From Desulfosarcina cetonica JCM 12296 (lineage in GTDB: Bacteria > Desulfobacterota > Desulfobacteria > Desulfobacterales > Desulfosarcinaceae), in contig NZ_BBCC01000009.1 in the NCBI RefSeq assembly GCF_001311845.1, forward strand, positions 1 to 64,000: 64,000 bases of DNA, read 5' to 3'. Of this stretch, positions 18,033 to 28,476 are shown in pieces. The notes under the pieces are model-generated. The model saw nothing but the letters and a program-made list of their open reading frames with translations, was not told the origin of the DNA and searched no databases. Position 1 is the stretch's first letter, and the number at the start of each line of letters is the position of its first letter. The translations under genes were made by a program, and so were the position numbers.

Positions 18033-18773
18033 GTGCTACAGAATTTACCGACGATCATGTATCATGGAATGACGGATGTCGGGAATGTCCGCAGCAATAA
18101 TGAGGACGTGTTCCACATCAACGAGGCTTCTCGATATTGCCTGGTTGCCGATGGTATGGGCGGGGCTGCTGCCGGGGAAGTGGCCAGCCGGATTTTTGCC
18201 GAGACGGCCCGATCGGTTTTCGAGGGTCACGACGGATGCTCGGAGGAGAACACCATTGCGCGGGTACAGGCCACATTCAGACTGGCCAATGATAAAATCC
18301 TCAAACATGTGGAGCGCCATCCCCAGGACCACGGAATGGGTTGCACGGCCGAATTGCTGGCCTTTTCCGATGAACGTTTCATCATCGGTCATGTGGGCGA
18401 TTCGCGGACCTATCGATTGAAAAACAGCCTGCTCAAACAACTGACCAAGGACCACTCGCTGGTGCAGGAACAATTGGATCAGGGCCTGATTTCACCTGAA
18501 GAAGCCCGTCGGCATGTATTGCGCAACGTCATTCTAAGGGCCGTTGGGGTCAACGACACTGTGGCGCTGGACATGCTTAAAGGTAAAAAACAGCCCGGGG
18601 ATCTTTTTCTGCTGTGCAGCGACGGTTTGACGGATATGGTCGATGACCGGGCGGTTCATGACGTGCTGGCTGCCAAGGGGCAGTTGGACCAGAAAACCAG
18701 CGCGCTCATCCATTTGGCCAAAGCGGCCGGTGGTAAAGACAATGTTACGGTTGTACTGGCGGCAATCGCTTAG
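18033..18773 (+). CDS. PP2C-type Ser/Thr protein phosphatase
   Basis: 246 residues from the GTG at 18033, chosen because AAAGG lies nine bases upstream; ATG 18057 is the alternative. Metal-dependent phosphatase motifs are present: TDVGNVRSNNEDVF, LVADGMGGAAAGEVAS, HVGDSRTYRL, LLCSDGLTDMV and GGKDNVTVVLA. The conserved Asp residues that bind two metal ions are intact. It would reverse phosphorylation by the kinases on either side, as PppA does for PpkA in the T6SS pathway. Confidence 0.88.
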   Translation: MLQNLPTIMYHGMTDVGNVRSNNEDVFHINEASRYCLVADGMGGAAAGEVASRIFAETARSVFEGHDGCSEENTIARVQATFRLANDKILKHVERHPQDHGMGCTAELLAFSDERFIIGHVGDSRTYRLKNSLLKQLTKDHSLVQEQLDQGLISPEEARRHVLRNVILRAVGVNDTVALDMLKGKKQPGDLFLLCSDGLTDMVDDRAVHDVLAAKGQLDQKTSALIHLAKAAGGKDNVTVVLAAIA

Positions 18774-18806
18774 ACGGATTTTTTAACAGCCCCTTAACCC
18801 CTGAAG

Positions 18807-20017
18807 TTGAATATGAAATACGGTCGATATGAAATAATTGAGGAGTTGGGAAGGGGGACCATGGGGGTGGTTTACAAAGCCCATGATCCGCAGATTGATC
18901 GAATGGTTGCCTTGAAAGTTCTCAGGGAGGATCGCGTGGTCAGTCAGGAATTCGTTGTCCGTTTTCTACGCGAGGCCAAGGCGATCGGCCGAATCACCCA
19001 TCCGAATATCGTCACGGTTTACGATGTCGGCCAGGATCATGGAACGATCTACATCGCCATGGAGTATCTGGAAGGGCGTCCGCTTAACGATGTGATCAAA
19101 GGGCGACGGTTTCCGGTGGAGGAGGCGGTGAACATCTGTTCCCAGGTTGCCGAAGCGTTGGGATACGCCCACGGTCGTGGAATCACCCACCGCGACATCA
19201 AACCATCCAATATTATTTTGACACCGGACAACCGGATCAAATTGACCGATTTCGGCATTGCGCGCATTGAAGATCCCGATGCCGCCCAACAGACCCAGGC
19301 CGGTGATATCCTCGGCACACCTGTTTATATGTCACCCGAGCAGGTACTCGGCAAAACGGCTGACGGCCGGTCGGACCTTTATGCCCTGGGGGTGATCGCC
19401 TTTGAAATGGTGACCGGGCAGCGACCTTTTGATGGTGGCAATATCGCCGCCATTTTTCAATCGATCACCCATCAGGCGCCACCGGATCCCATGGCCCTTG
19501 GTGGCTGCGGCAGTCGCACGCTGGCCGACCTGATTTTACGGAGTCTTGCGAAGAAACCGGAGGATCGATTTCAGACCGGGGAAGCCATGGCCGCCGCATT
19601 GAAGCGGTGTCTGGATAGCGACAGCCACCCTTTCCCGGAAATGACCCGACGGCCGGTCAAGGCGGCTGCCTCCAAAAAACGAGTGCTTGCCGCGCTGGCC
19701 GGCGTTCTTCTCACCCTGGCGGTGGCCATGATCGGCATTCAGATGCTGCGCAAAACACCGCCGCCGCCCCCCCTAAAACACCCCCCGTGGAGGCTCCGCA
19801 ATCAACCGCCAAATTAGCGATCAACAGCACCCCGGTGGGAGCACAGGTGTTCATCGATTCCCTGTTCAAGGGGAACACGCCCTTGGACGTCGCTCTTTCC
19901 CCTGGACATTACGAAGTCCGCCTGAGCCTACCAGACTACTATGAATGGGAGGCCCAGGTCGAGATCGGGGATACGGATCCGGCGCCGCTGGACGTTCGCA
20001 TGGTTGCCATTAATTGA
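18807..20017 (+). CDS. Ser/Thr protein kinase with membrane helix and C-terminal PEGA domain (one frameshift)
   Basis: About 403 residues. The kinase domain occupies residues 1-265: LGRGTMGVVYKA, VALKVLRED, THRDIKPSNI, KLTDFGIARIED and GTPVYMSPEQ. A membrane helix follows (VLAALAGVLLTLAVAMIGI), then a Pro-rich linker. The frame breaks in the C7 run near 19769-19775; adding one C continues PKTPPVEAPQSTAKLAINS into a PEGA domain (GAQVFIDSLFKGNTPL, LSPGHYEVRLSLPDY) ending at 20017. PEGA domains are small extracytoplasmic beta modules often fused to such kinases, so the repaired protein is a standard architecture. Confidence 0.82.
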
Positions 20018-20391
20018 TCGCGTCGCGTCGTGTTCGTTTCATACCTGCCCATCCTTCTTGACGGTCATGGCAATCGACGGGCGCGTGCCTGAAGATTATT
20101 CCCATGGTCCGAGCCTGACGAAGAGAAGATCAAAATTCCGTCACCCCGCCGCCAATTTTTTGTTTGTTTTCAATCCATGCCTTGATCCCCCCACCTGACC
20201 ATCGGACCGATGGCGGTTGCCGATAGCTGGAAAAACTGTCGATAGCGACCGCTATCATTGGATATTGTTTCTGGATTGATGATAAATCGTGCAGTCGATG
20301 AACGTATTTTGAAAAATGGCAGATAAAATGCATGATCGATTTCAATCCCGTTCCCTGAATAACCATCACGTTTTTCCGATAGGAGAATTCA
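20018..20391. other. Intergenic region without recognised gene
   Basis: About 370 bases. I see no convincing coding frame. GATAGGAGAATTCA just before the PilZ gene supplies its ribosome site. No strong promoter pair stands out. Confidence 0.35.
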
Positions 20392-20814
20392 ATGCTCGAA
20401 CGCCGGAAACACAAGCGCCATCTTATGCCGCGTGGCACACTGGCGATTTTGCGAAGCGATCTGTGTGATCGACTGCGCCATCATGAAAAGATGAGTATCG
20501 GTGAGATCGCCATGGTCCTTTACAAATCCGATTCGGACTTGATCAGCGAGGTGGCCGATATCAGTTTCGGCGGAATTTCCTTCAATGGCGTATTCGAGCG
20601 GCATGGGGACATGCAAGATTGCCAGCTGGACCTATTGATGACCGAGCAGGGAATCTACATGCATAATATTCCCTATGCGCCCGTCCCCCTCCTTGCCGGG
20701 CGGAGGGGGGGCGCACAAAAAGGCATGACCCGAACCAATGCGCTTCGTTTCAAGCGACTCAATGCCAAGCAAAAAGACCAACTGCGCGAATTGCTGGATT
20801 ATGCTGTCGACTGA
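20392..20814 (+). CDS. PilZ-like domain protein
   Basis: 140 residues. It opens with RRKHKR, resembling the RxxxR c-di-GMP-binding motif of PilZ domains, and continues to VADISFGGISFNG, the companion D/NxSxxG motif. Both key motifs are present, so nucleotide binding is plausible. GATAGGAG precedes the ATG. It lies upstream of the HDOD and CheY-like genes and suggests second-messenger input to this signalling cluster. Confidence 0.65.
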   Translation: MLERRKHKRHLMPRGTLAILRSDLCDRLRHHEKMSIGEIAMVLYKSDSDLISEVADISFGGISFNGVFERHGDMQDCQLDLLMTEQGIYMHNIPYAPVPLLAGRRGGAQKGMTRTNALRFKRLNAKQKDQLRELLDYAVD

Positions 20815-20861
20815 TCCAGCGGGTCAATAAAGACGTTTTTCGACTATTGGAAGAAAGCGAA

Positions 20862-21712
20862 ATGATGACGACGATTGCCTCCATCCTTGAAGAGATCGAT
20901 CAGCTGAAACCCATCTCGGATGTCGCCGGAAAAGTGCTCACCTTATTGGACGATCCTGATTGCGGCATGTCCGATCTGGCCGATATCATCCGTCATGAAC
21001 CCGCTTTGACCGCCAATCTTTTGAAACTGGCCAACTCCGCTTATTTCGGGTTGCCAGGAAAAATCGAGGATGCCAAGCAGGCCATTATTTACCTTGGCAT
21101 GACGCAGGTGGTGGATCTCGTTCTGCTGGTCAGCTGTGGAGAAACGTTCAAGGGGGGACACGATGGCTATGGGCTGGGTCGCGGGGCATTGTGGCAAAAC
21201 GCGGTCTGCGCTGCCATTGTGGCCAACGATATTACCGAAAAAAAAGGCTTGAAATGTGCCGGTCTGACCTTTACCGGTGCGCTTTTGCGAGATATCGGCA
21301 AGATCGCCATCGATCAGTATGTCAAGTCAGCCATGCCCCAAATTGTCGAACGGGCCAATACCCAGGATACCTCTTTCATGGTCGCGGAACGCCAGGTCTT
21401 GGGGCTCGACCACGCCCAGGTGGGGGGGCTTCTGGCCAAGAAATGGAATCTCCCGCCATTGCTGCAATGCATTATCCGCTATTATCATACGCCGCTTTCG
21501 GCAGACGGTTGCTTTACCGAGGCCTCCATTGTCTATTTGGCCGATGCATCTGTCGTAAGATGGAGATCAGCCTCGGGGTGGACGACGCATCTTATCGGAT
21601 CGATGAACGGATCGGGTATTCTCTGGGATTGGATGAATCCGCCATTCAGACGGTGATGAATGAATTTCAGGCGAAGATGGACAGAGTAACCACCCTTTTT
21701 CATGTGGTTTGA
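20862..21712 (+). CDS. HDOD domain protein (one frameshift)
   Basis: About 283 residues from the ATG at 20862, preceded by GGAAGAAA. HDOD features: LKPISDVAGKVLTLLDDPDCGMSDLADIIRHEPALTANLLKLANSAYFG in overlapping pieces, IIYLGMTQVVDLVL, and a later KIAIDQYVK block where HD hydrolases would keep catalytic residues. The frame changes near 21545; one extra base gives LADAICRKMEISLG and continues to LFHVV at 21712. HDOD proteins act as signalling scaffolds alongside chemotaxis and c-di-GMP systems. Confidence 0.8.
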
Positions 21713-21829
21713 TGTCTCCACGGGAATGCGACTTTTTTTCGACATTTGACTAAAGTAAGCCTACCGAAAACCGATACTACAGAATCAAAATCCATTGAAA
21801 ACCAATATCATGAATCCTGGAGGTAAGTG

Positions 21830-22210
21830 ATGGCGTATAAAATCCTAACGGTTGACGATAGTAAAACCATTCGGATGATCGTTAAGAAGGCCTTTAAACC
21901 ATATAATTGTGAACTTTTTGAAGGTGAGAACGGCGTGGAAGGCCTGGCCATTGCCGCCAAGGAACAGCCTGACCTCATCATCCTGGACATTACCATGCCG
22001 GTAATGACCGGTATCGAAATGCTGGGCAAGCTCAAGGCGGAGAGCACCATGAAAGATATCCCGGTGATCATGCTGACGGCTGAATCCGGAAAAGAAAACG
22101 TCATGCAGATTGTCAAAATGGGTGTCAAGGATTATATCGTCAAACCCTTTAAAGGCGAACAGCTCATCGAACGGGCCAAAAACATTCTTAAGCTCCGGCC
22201 TGTCGAATAA
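21830..22210 (+). CDS. CheY-like single-domain response regulator
   Basis: 126 residues starting at ATG 21830, with GGAGGT six bases upstream. Receiver-domain residues are visible: ILTVDDSKTIR (acidic pair), LIILDITMP (phospho-acceptor Asp), VIMLTAESGKE (Thr) and YIVKPFKGE (Lys). There is no output domain, so it acts by protein-protein contact, possibly on the motility or pilus machinery. Its cognate kinase is not in the window. Confidence 0.9.
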   Translation: MAYKILTVDDSKTIRMIVKKAFKPYNCELFEGENGVEGLAIAAKEQPDLIILDITMPVMTGIEMLGKLKAESTMKDIPVIMLTAESGKENVMQIVKMGVKDYIVKPFKGEQLIERAKNILKLRPVE

Positions 22211-22270
22211 GTCCGTTAAAAGGACGGTCCGGCCGAAACTTGCATATGAAGCGACCGGACCGTAAAGAAG

Positions 22271-22513
22271 TCATGCATCGTTTGATTTTCGCGTATACCC
22301 ACGCCAACTTCCGTTTTCGGCTCGACCTGCTGCTACCGGTCGGTCGGCCCTGCATCCGCCACCGACCTTAAGCACTCTTGGGCGCTCACGCTGCTGCCCA
22401 TCGCTTTTCTCTTGCAACTCGGCTTCTCCCACAGCAGAAACGACACTTCTCTTGAAGCCGCCACCGCCATCACCGGCTGCACCGATCCAAATGCGATTGC
22501 CCTGAGCGCCCAT
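22271..22513 (-). CDS. Possible small protein, unknown
   Basis: 80 residues from ATG 22513, with AAAGGAT upstream on the minus strand. Gly-rich N-terminus (GAQGNRIWIGAAGDGGGG). The gene faces away from the response regulator and has no recognised domain. The Arg/Gly-rich tail may be out of frame if another indel is present. It could also be a noncoding transcript. Confidence 0.25.
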   Translation of the reverse strand: MGAQGNRIWIGAAGDGGGGFKRSVVSAVGEAELQEKSDGQQRERPRVLKVGGGCRADRPVAAGRAENGSWRGYTRKSNDA

Positions 22514-22594
22514 CAATTATCCTTTTTCAAATAGCGTAAGAATATGTTATGCTAATTAACTTTGGTAAGTGATGTGACGGGGCAGGATAAGCAT

Positions 22595-22617
22595 AAAAAA
22601 GGAGGCTGTAAGCCCCC
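22595..22617 (-). terminator. Rho-independent terminator of tRNA-Arg
   Basis: On the minus strand GGGGGCT, a TAC loop and AGCCTCC form a 7-bp stem followed by six T residues, nine bases after the tRNA 3' end. Confidence 0.8.
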
Positions 22618-22625
22618 GAATCAAG

Positions 22626-22702
<77 letters not shown>

Positions 22703-22822
22703 ATATAAAAAAAAGAATAAATAACACAACGATACCCAAAAGTCTACATGAAAAAAGGTTTCCCCAGGGCGATCAAAACACCATGCTGCCACGAGGGACA
22801 TCGCAAACTTCCGGGTAGGTGA

Positions 22823-23766
22823 ATGAAAACGGTAAAAAAACAAGCCAAAAGTTCAAAAGAAAGCGAAACCAACGGCCCGAACAGCGGAAAACCGTCTGAA
22901 AAATCCGTTGTCAAGTATGACCCTCTTCAGCGATATCTGACGGAAATCAGTCGCTATAGCCTGTTGACCCGAGAAGAGGAGGTCGAACTCGGAATACAGG
23001 TCCAGGAACATGGCGATCAGGAAGCGGCCTATCGTTTGGTGACCTCCAATCTGCGCCTAGTTGTTAAGATTGCCTTGGAATTCCAGCGGGTTTGGATGCA
23101 GAATCTACTGGACCTGATTCAGGAAGGCAATATCGGACTGATGCAGGCCGTGAAAAAGTTCGATCCCTATAAGAATGTCAAATTTTCCTATTATGCCTCA
23201 TTTTGGATCAAAGCCTATATTCTTAAATTCATTATGGATAACTGGCGTTTGGTTAAGATCGGCACGACGCAGGGGCAGCGCAAGCTTTTTTTAAGCTGAA
23301 GAAAGAGAAACAAAAGCTCATCGAGCAGGGATTCGATCCCAAACCGAAGTTGCTTTCCCAGCGTTTGGGTGTCTCTGAACGTGAAATCGTGGATATGGAC
23401 CAACGTCTCGATGGATGGGATATCTCGCTGGATGCGCCGCTCAAGGAAGATTCCGACACCGAGCGTATCGAGTTCATGAGCACAGAGTCTGATTCTGCCG
23501 AGGAGACGGTTGCCAAAAAGGAGATGGAGTCTTTGCTCCACGAAAAAATTGCCACTTTCAGAACCCAGATGACCGACCGGGAATTGGAGATTTTCGATAA
23601 GCGCATCTTTTCCGACACCCCGGTTACCCTTCAGGAGATCGGTGATAAATATGGTATCTCTCGCGAACGGGTAAGACAGGTGGAGAAGAATGTGGTTAAA
23701 AAAATGCGTGACTATTTTAAAAAGGAAATTCCCGATTTTGAGACCTACACCGAAGATGTCTCCTGA
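22823..23766 (+). CDS. rpoH: RNA polymerase sigma factor RpoH-like (one frameshift)
   Basis: About 314 residues. Region 1.2/2.1: [21 protein letters not shown]. Region 2: [49 protein letters not shown]. Region 4: [14 protein letters not shown] and [23 protein letters not shown]. The frame breaks in the T7 run at 23285-23291. One added T gives [23 protein letters not shown], the sigma-32 linker region (split here), and joins the halves. Sigma-32 directs heat-shock and protein-quality transcription. An essential-type regulator broken at a homopolymer with both halves conserved argues for a sequence error. Confidence 0.88.
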
Positions 23767-23835
23767 TCTCCTCATCCATCCGCTTTGCCGTTCGGCCTGC
23801 TGATGCATACAATCTTGCTGAAAGCCAATAATAAA

Positions 23836-25545
23836 ATGAAGAAACAGCATATTAGATGGTGTATGGTAATGCTTTGGATGATATTGCTGGGCGCTTGCGG
23901 TCCAACCGGCCAGGGATTGAACGCGCCCGCTACCCCCCATCTGCCTGCGGGAAAAGAACAACCCGTCAATGCCTACTACCTTTTTGCCAAAGCCCACATC
24001 GTTTTAAAGCAGGGGAACATCGATCAGGCCATTTCAATCATGCAGGCGGCCATCGCCTTGGATCCCGCTTCCGCCTATCTGAAACGCGAATTGGCCGGGA
24101 TGTGGCTATTGAAAAAAAAAATTCCGGGCCGCCATTGAGCTATTGGAAGATGTCCTGGCCAGTCATCCCGATGATGTTGAGGCGCTGATCCTCATCGGTC
24201 GAATCTATCAGAATCAAGGGGAATTGGAACACGCCGCGGACGCCTTCTCGCGGGTACTCGCCATCGATCCGACACAGCAGGCTATTTATCTCATGCTTGG
24301 CGGAATCTACATGGACCAGGAACAGTGGGATCGGGCCCAGCAGGTTTACCGGCAGTTGGTAGCCCATTTTCCCGGCGCCTTCGCCGGGTATTTCTATCTG
24401 GGGCGCATCAGCGCCATCAATGGAGACAGTACTGCGGCCAAAACCTATTTCAAAAAGACCCTGCAGTTGGAACCGCGACTGATTGAATCGCGATTCGAGT
24501 TGGGAGCGCTTTACGAAGCCGAAAAAAAAATACGCGAAAGCCGCAGCTATCTATGAAGAGATCCTGACCCAGAACCCTGACAACATTCAGGCCGCCATGG
24601 CCCTTGGGGTTGTCCGGCATCATCAGGGGTTGAGACAGGCCGAGGCCAAAACGTTTGCCCGGTTGGGAAAAAAAGCTTAAATGACGAGGCGGTGATCCGA
24701 ACCCTGGTGCGGACGTATTTGGATACTCGCGAATACGAAACCGCCATTGTCATTTTGCAAGGGATGCTCAAAGCGGTACCGGAAAGCGCGGATCTGCACT
24801 ATTTGGCCGGCGTCGCCCTGGATGGCAACGACAATAAAACCGCGGCCATTGCCCAATTGCGACAAGTTGCCCCGGGATCGCGGTTTTTCCAGAACGCCGC
24901 GGTGCACGCCGCTCTGCTTTATCAGGAGCTGGAGAAACTCGATGCCGCCATCGCCCTAATTCAGGAGGCAATTGCCAAGCGCCGAAAAATCCCGAGTTCA
25001 GGTTGTATCTGGGTTCTTTTTATGAACAAACGGAAAACTACGCCAAAGCCGAGCAAGCGCTCAAACAAGGGCTGGCCATTGATCCGGAAAACCCCCGACT
25101 CTATTTTCGGCTTGGGGTGATCTATGATAAATGGGGGCGTAAAGATGACTCGATCGCGGCCATGAAGACGGTTATCCAGTTGGAACCGGAGAATGCCAAC
25201 GCCCTGAACTACCTCGGTTACACCTATGCCGATATGGGCACCCAATTGGATGAGGCCGAACGGCTGATTCGGAAAGCCGTGGCGCTTAAACCCGGAGATG
25301 GCTATATTACCGACAGCCTGGCGTGGGTCTACTATAAGCGCGGGCAATACGAAAAAGCATTGCCACTGCTTGAGCAAGCGGTCAACCTCGTTCCCGATGA
25401 TCCGATTATCCGGGAACATCTGGGGGATGTTTACGCCAAACTCGGCATGACCGAAAAGGCGTTGAAGAGTTATCGGCAATCCATTAAAAACGGCCATACC
25501 GATAAAGTGGTGGTGGAAAAAAAAATTCGGGCATTGACACCATGA
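23836..25545 (+). CDS. TPR-repeat lipoprotein (four frameshifts)
   Basis: About 569 residues. Lipoprotein signal MKKQHIRWCMVMLWMILLGAC (Cys about 21, shown in part). The rest is a continuous array of TPR units (DVEALILIGRIYQNQGELEHAADAF in part, AKAEQALKQGLAIDPENPRLY, LNYLGYTYADMG, YITDSLAWVYYKRGQYEKALPLL). The frame changes at about 24112-24121 (A10, one too many), 24522-24530 (A9, one too many), 24669-24675 (A7, one too few) and 24985 (A5, one too few). All four sit in A runs and all repair into clean repeats. The PENANALNYLGY plus YITDSLAW pattern is typical of delta-proteobacterial TPR lipoproteins next to lolB-like genes. The stop overlaps the next start (ATGA). Confidence 0.8.
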
Positions 25546-26363
25546 TCCATGTAATTTGCCATCCTCCCAATAAACATGAGCCTGTCCGTCAATCCTTTGC
25601 CAGTGCCGTGCGGGGACTCTTGTTGCTGTTTGTTTTCTTGGGGCTCACCAGTGGTTGTAGCTACCTGGTGCCGCCGGCGCCCGTTGCCGATCCCGCTGCC
25701 GAGGCCTTGGTGACACGGTTGAACCACGCCAATGCAGGCCTGGCCCAATTCAAATGGGTGGGCCGGTTGAGCCTGGCGCGTCCCAACCGACCTGTCCAGG
25801 TGTATCGTGCCGCTGTTGCCGGTCAGCATGACGATCGACTGCGCATTGACCTTTTCTCACCCGTGGGCGGATCGGCCGCTAGTTTTTCCAGCGATGGCAG
25901 TGACTTTTATGTCATCGAGCATGCCTCGCGCGAGTACCATAAAAAAGCCGTCGGCCGTGGCAGCCTGCGTGCGTTCGTCGGCTTGGATATTCATATCAAG
26001 GACCTGCTTGAATTCATGGCCGGCCGCATTCCCGTCGAGACCGAATGTGTCGCCCAACGGGTGCCGGTTGAAGAGGAGGATGCGCCGCTTGAGCTGAGGC
26101 TCGTCGATCGACGGGGGCGGGTTCGCCAGCGGATCACCTTGGATCAGACAATGCGGCCGGCAGCGGTGGTGTGGTTTGACAGCAGCGGCAAAGCGATCTA
26201 TACGCTTACGATCACGTCCTTGCAGGACATTGATGGCTTTACGGTGCCCAGACAGATGGCGTTGTCGGATATAACCGGTCGGCGACTGTCGTTTCGCCTT
26301 GACCGTTTCATGGCCAATGCACCCATGTCTGAGGACCTGTTTGTGTTGCCCCCGCCGCCCTAA
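25542..26363 (+). CDS. LolB-like outer-membrane lipoprotein
   Basis: 273 residues with a lipoprotein signal ending GLTSGC (Cys about 39). The family pattern LAQFKWVGRLSLARP is followed by DRLRIDLFSPVGGSAASFSSDG and a C-terminal VPRQMALSD with LSFRLDRF, matching LolB/DUF4292-type beta-barrel-bottom lipoproteins that accept lipoproteins at the outer membrane. Translation is coupled to the TPR gene by an ATGA overlap. Family membership is likely; whether it is true LolB is not settled. Confidence 0.65.
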   Translation: MIHVICHPPNKHEPVRQSFASAVRGLLLLFVFLGLTSGCSYLVPPAPVADPAAEALVTRLNHANAGLAQFKWVGRLSLARPNRPVQVYRAAVAGQHDDRLRIDLFSPVGGSAASFSSDGSDFYVIEHASREYHKKAVGRGSLRAFVGLDIHIKDLLEFMAGRIPVETECVAQRVPVEEEDAPLELRLVDRRGRVRQRITLDQTMRPAAVVWFDSSGKAIYTLTITSLQDIDGFTVPRQMALSDITGRRLSFRLDRFMANAPMSEDLFVLPPPP

Positions 26364-26373
26364 AAGGTGCAAT

Positions 26374-26850
26374 ATGAGGTTTGCGGTGGATGCTTCATTG
26401 GGAAAATTGGGCCGTCTGCTGCGCAGTGCCGGTTTCGACACGCTCTGTCAACACGAGTGCCGCCAAGGGCGGTTTTGGGATCGGATTGAACCGGAGCGAG
26501 TGATTTTGACGCGCACGCAGGCGATCCAGCGGCGGTTCAGTGGTCGAAGCCTTGTATTTATAAAGAATAACGATCCCTTGCGGCAGCTCCAGCAGGTCGT
26601 CACGGAACAAGGTATCCTGAAAGAGGATATTCATCCCTTCAGCCGCTGCATCGTTTGCAACGCGGCCATTGTCAAGGTTGACAAAAGGTCCGTGTGGGGA
26701 AGGGTGCCGGCTTATGTCTGGCACCATTATCCGGCTTTTAACGAATGCCGCTGCTGCCATCGGATTTTTTGGGCCGGCAGTCACCATGACCGGGTCTGCC
26801 GAAAGTTCGAGACGATATTTCAAAACGAGGAAAGGCAATCGCATGCATGA
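26374..26850 (+). CDS. Mut7-C RNase domain protein
   Basis: 158 residues from the ATG at 26374. N-terminal PIN-like part with FAVDASLGKLGRLLRSAGFDT and VILTRTQAIQRR. C-terminal zinc ribbon with Cys pairs CIVCN and CRCC, ending HHDRVCRKFETIF. Mut7-C proteins are predicted RNases. The gene overlaps mrp by eight bases. Confidence 0.8.
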   Translation: MRFAVDASLGKLGRLLRSAGFDTLCQHECRQGRFWDRIEPERVILTRTQAIQRRFSGRSLVFIKNNDPLRQLQQVVTEQGILKEDIHPFSRCIVCNAAIVKVDKRSVWGRVPAYVWHHYPAFNECRCCHRIFWAGSHHDRVCRKFETIFQNEERQSHA

Positions 26851-27697
26851 TCATTCAGCCAAAACAGGGGGCAGTGGGGGTGGCGGCAATAGTCCGCAGG
26901 AGCCCAATCCACAGGACCAGAATATCGATAATGCCCTCTCCAAAATAAAACACAAAATCATCGTGATGAGTGGCAAGGGCGGTGTCGGCAAATCCAGCTT
27001 CGCCACCAATCTGGCCGTCAGCCTGGCCGGTAAAGGCTTCTCGACGGGGCTATTGGACGTGGACCTGCACGGTCCCAGCATCGCCGGAATGATGGGCCTT
27101 AACGGACTTCTGGAGGTGAGCCAGCAGGATCAACGGGTGGTGCCCAAGCAGGTGGGCGACCATCTAAAGGTCGTTTCCATGCAATCCCTGATGAAGGATC
27201 CCGATCAGGCGGTCATTTGGCGCGGACCGGCCAAGACCGGCGTCATCCGTCAGTTCATCGCCGATGTCACCTGGGACGACCTGGATTTTCTCATTGTTGA
27301 TTCACCGCCGGGCACCGGTGACGAACCGCTGAGCGTGGCTCAAACCATCACCGGCGCCAAGGCCTTGATCGTCACAACACCCCAGGATGTGGCCCTGGCC
27401 GATGTCCGTAAATCCATCAATTTTTGCCGGGCGGTGAATCTCGAGGTGGTCGGATTGGTGGAAAACATGGGGCCCTTTGCCTGTCCCTGCTGCGGAAAGA
27501 CCGTCGAGTTGTTCAAGAGTCAGGGGGGGCGGGTAACAGCCGAGACCATGGGGATTCCTTTCCTGGGCACGCTGCCTTTCGATCCGAAAGTCGTCAAAGC
27601 CTGCGATGAAGGCGCCCCCATTGCCGCCGGTGGCCAGGACGGCGACTTTGTAACGGCCCTGGAAAACGTGGTCCAGACCATCGTCGGCAGTTTATAG
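26843..27697 (+). CDS. mrp: Mrp/NBP35-family iron-sulfur carrier ATPase
   Basis: 284 residues from ATG 26843 with GAGGAAAGG upstream. Deviant Walker A KGGVGKSSFATNLA, LLDVDLHGPSIAGMMG, LIVDSPPGTGDEPL and the C-terminal CPCC motif near 212 that holds the bridging cluster. It assembles or transfers Fe-S clusters in the cytosol. The Gly-rich N-terminal stretch precedes the ATPase core. No fused NifX-like domain is present. Confidence 0.92.
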   Translation: MHDHSAKTGGSGGGGNSPQEPNPQDQNIDNALSKIKHKIIVMSGKGGVGKSSFATNLAVSLAGKGFSTGLLDVDLHGPSIAGMMGLNGLLEVSQQDQRVVPKQVGDHLKVVSMQSLMKDPDQAVIWRGPAKTGVIRQFIADVTWDDLDFLIVDSPPGTGDEPLSVAQTITGAKALIVTTPQDVALADVRKSINFCRAVNLEVVGLVENMGPFACPCCGKTVELFKSQGGRVTAETMGIPFLGTLPFDPKVVKACDEGAPIAAGGQDGDFVTALENVVQTIVGSL

Positions 27698-27698
27698 G

Positions 27699-28476
27699 AT
27701 GAAGCGGCAGGTCCTCGCCCTTGAGTCACGTCTGCGTTCCTGCCGCAATGTTCTTACTGTCGGGGTGCGTCCCAACTTCGGTGACTACACCGAAGCCGAG
27801 GCACGCCTTATCCATGATGCCGATAAAATCTACTACCCCTCGGCCTTTTACGCGGAGCATTTCGAGGCTCTGGGAAAAGCCATTTTTCCCAGCTGCCACA
27901 GTTATCGCTGTGCCCAGGACAAGATCAAGCAGAGTACCTTGTTTCAGCTGGCCGGTCTGCCCCATCCGCGAACACGGGTGTTTTACGGGAGGCGGCAACA
28001 AGCGGGCATTCAGGACTATTTTTCATTCCCGCTGATCGCCAAAGATCCACGCGGATCCGCCATGGGAAGGGGGGTTTCCTGATCCGCAGCGCTGCCGAAC
28101 TCGACACCTATACCCATCATCGCCATGTGGTCTATATCCAGGAGTATCTGCCCATCGACCGTGATATGCGTATCGTTGTGGTCGGTGGGCGGGTGGTTCA
28201 CGCCTACTGGCGGATTGCCTGCGCCGGGGAGTTCCGCACCAATGTGGCCAAAGGCGGGCGCATCGGCCTGGATGCGGTCCCAACGTCCGCGCTGGATCTC
28301 GCCTGCCAGATTGCTCAAACGTGCCACTGGATGATGTCGGCCTGGATATCTGCTGTCATGACGGTCAATACATGGTGCTCGAAGCCAACATGAAATATGG
28401 CCGGGGAGGGTTCCGGGCCGCCGGCATCGATTATTTTGCACTCATGGAACAAATGATAGAAAATGGATATATTTGA
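27699..28476 (+). CDS. RimK-like ATP-grasp protein (two frameshifts)
   Basis: About 259 residues. N-terminal half: VLTVGVRPNFGDYTEAEARL, KQSTLFQLAGLPHPRT, FPLIAKDPRGSAMGRG. One G missing from the G6 run near 28069-28074 restores GRGGFLIRSAAEL. The middle has YIQEYLPIDRDMRIVVVGG and AYWRIACAGEFRTNVAKGG, the ATP-grasp signature. A second missing base near 28327 restores CHLDDVGLDICCHDGQYMVLEANMKYG in pieces. It ligates an amino acid or similar group to a carboxylate using ATP; the substrate is unknown. It starts just after mrp and overlaps dgt by 14 bases. Confidence 0.75.

Noticed and set aside
23280-23295. Programmed ribosomal frameshift in rpoH
   Set aside because: No stimulatory structure is apparent, and the same type of homopolymer break occurs in over a dozen unrelated genes.
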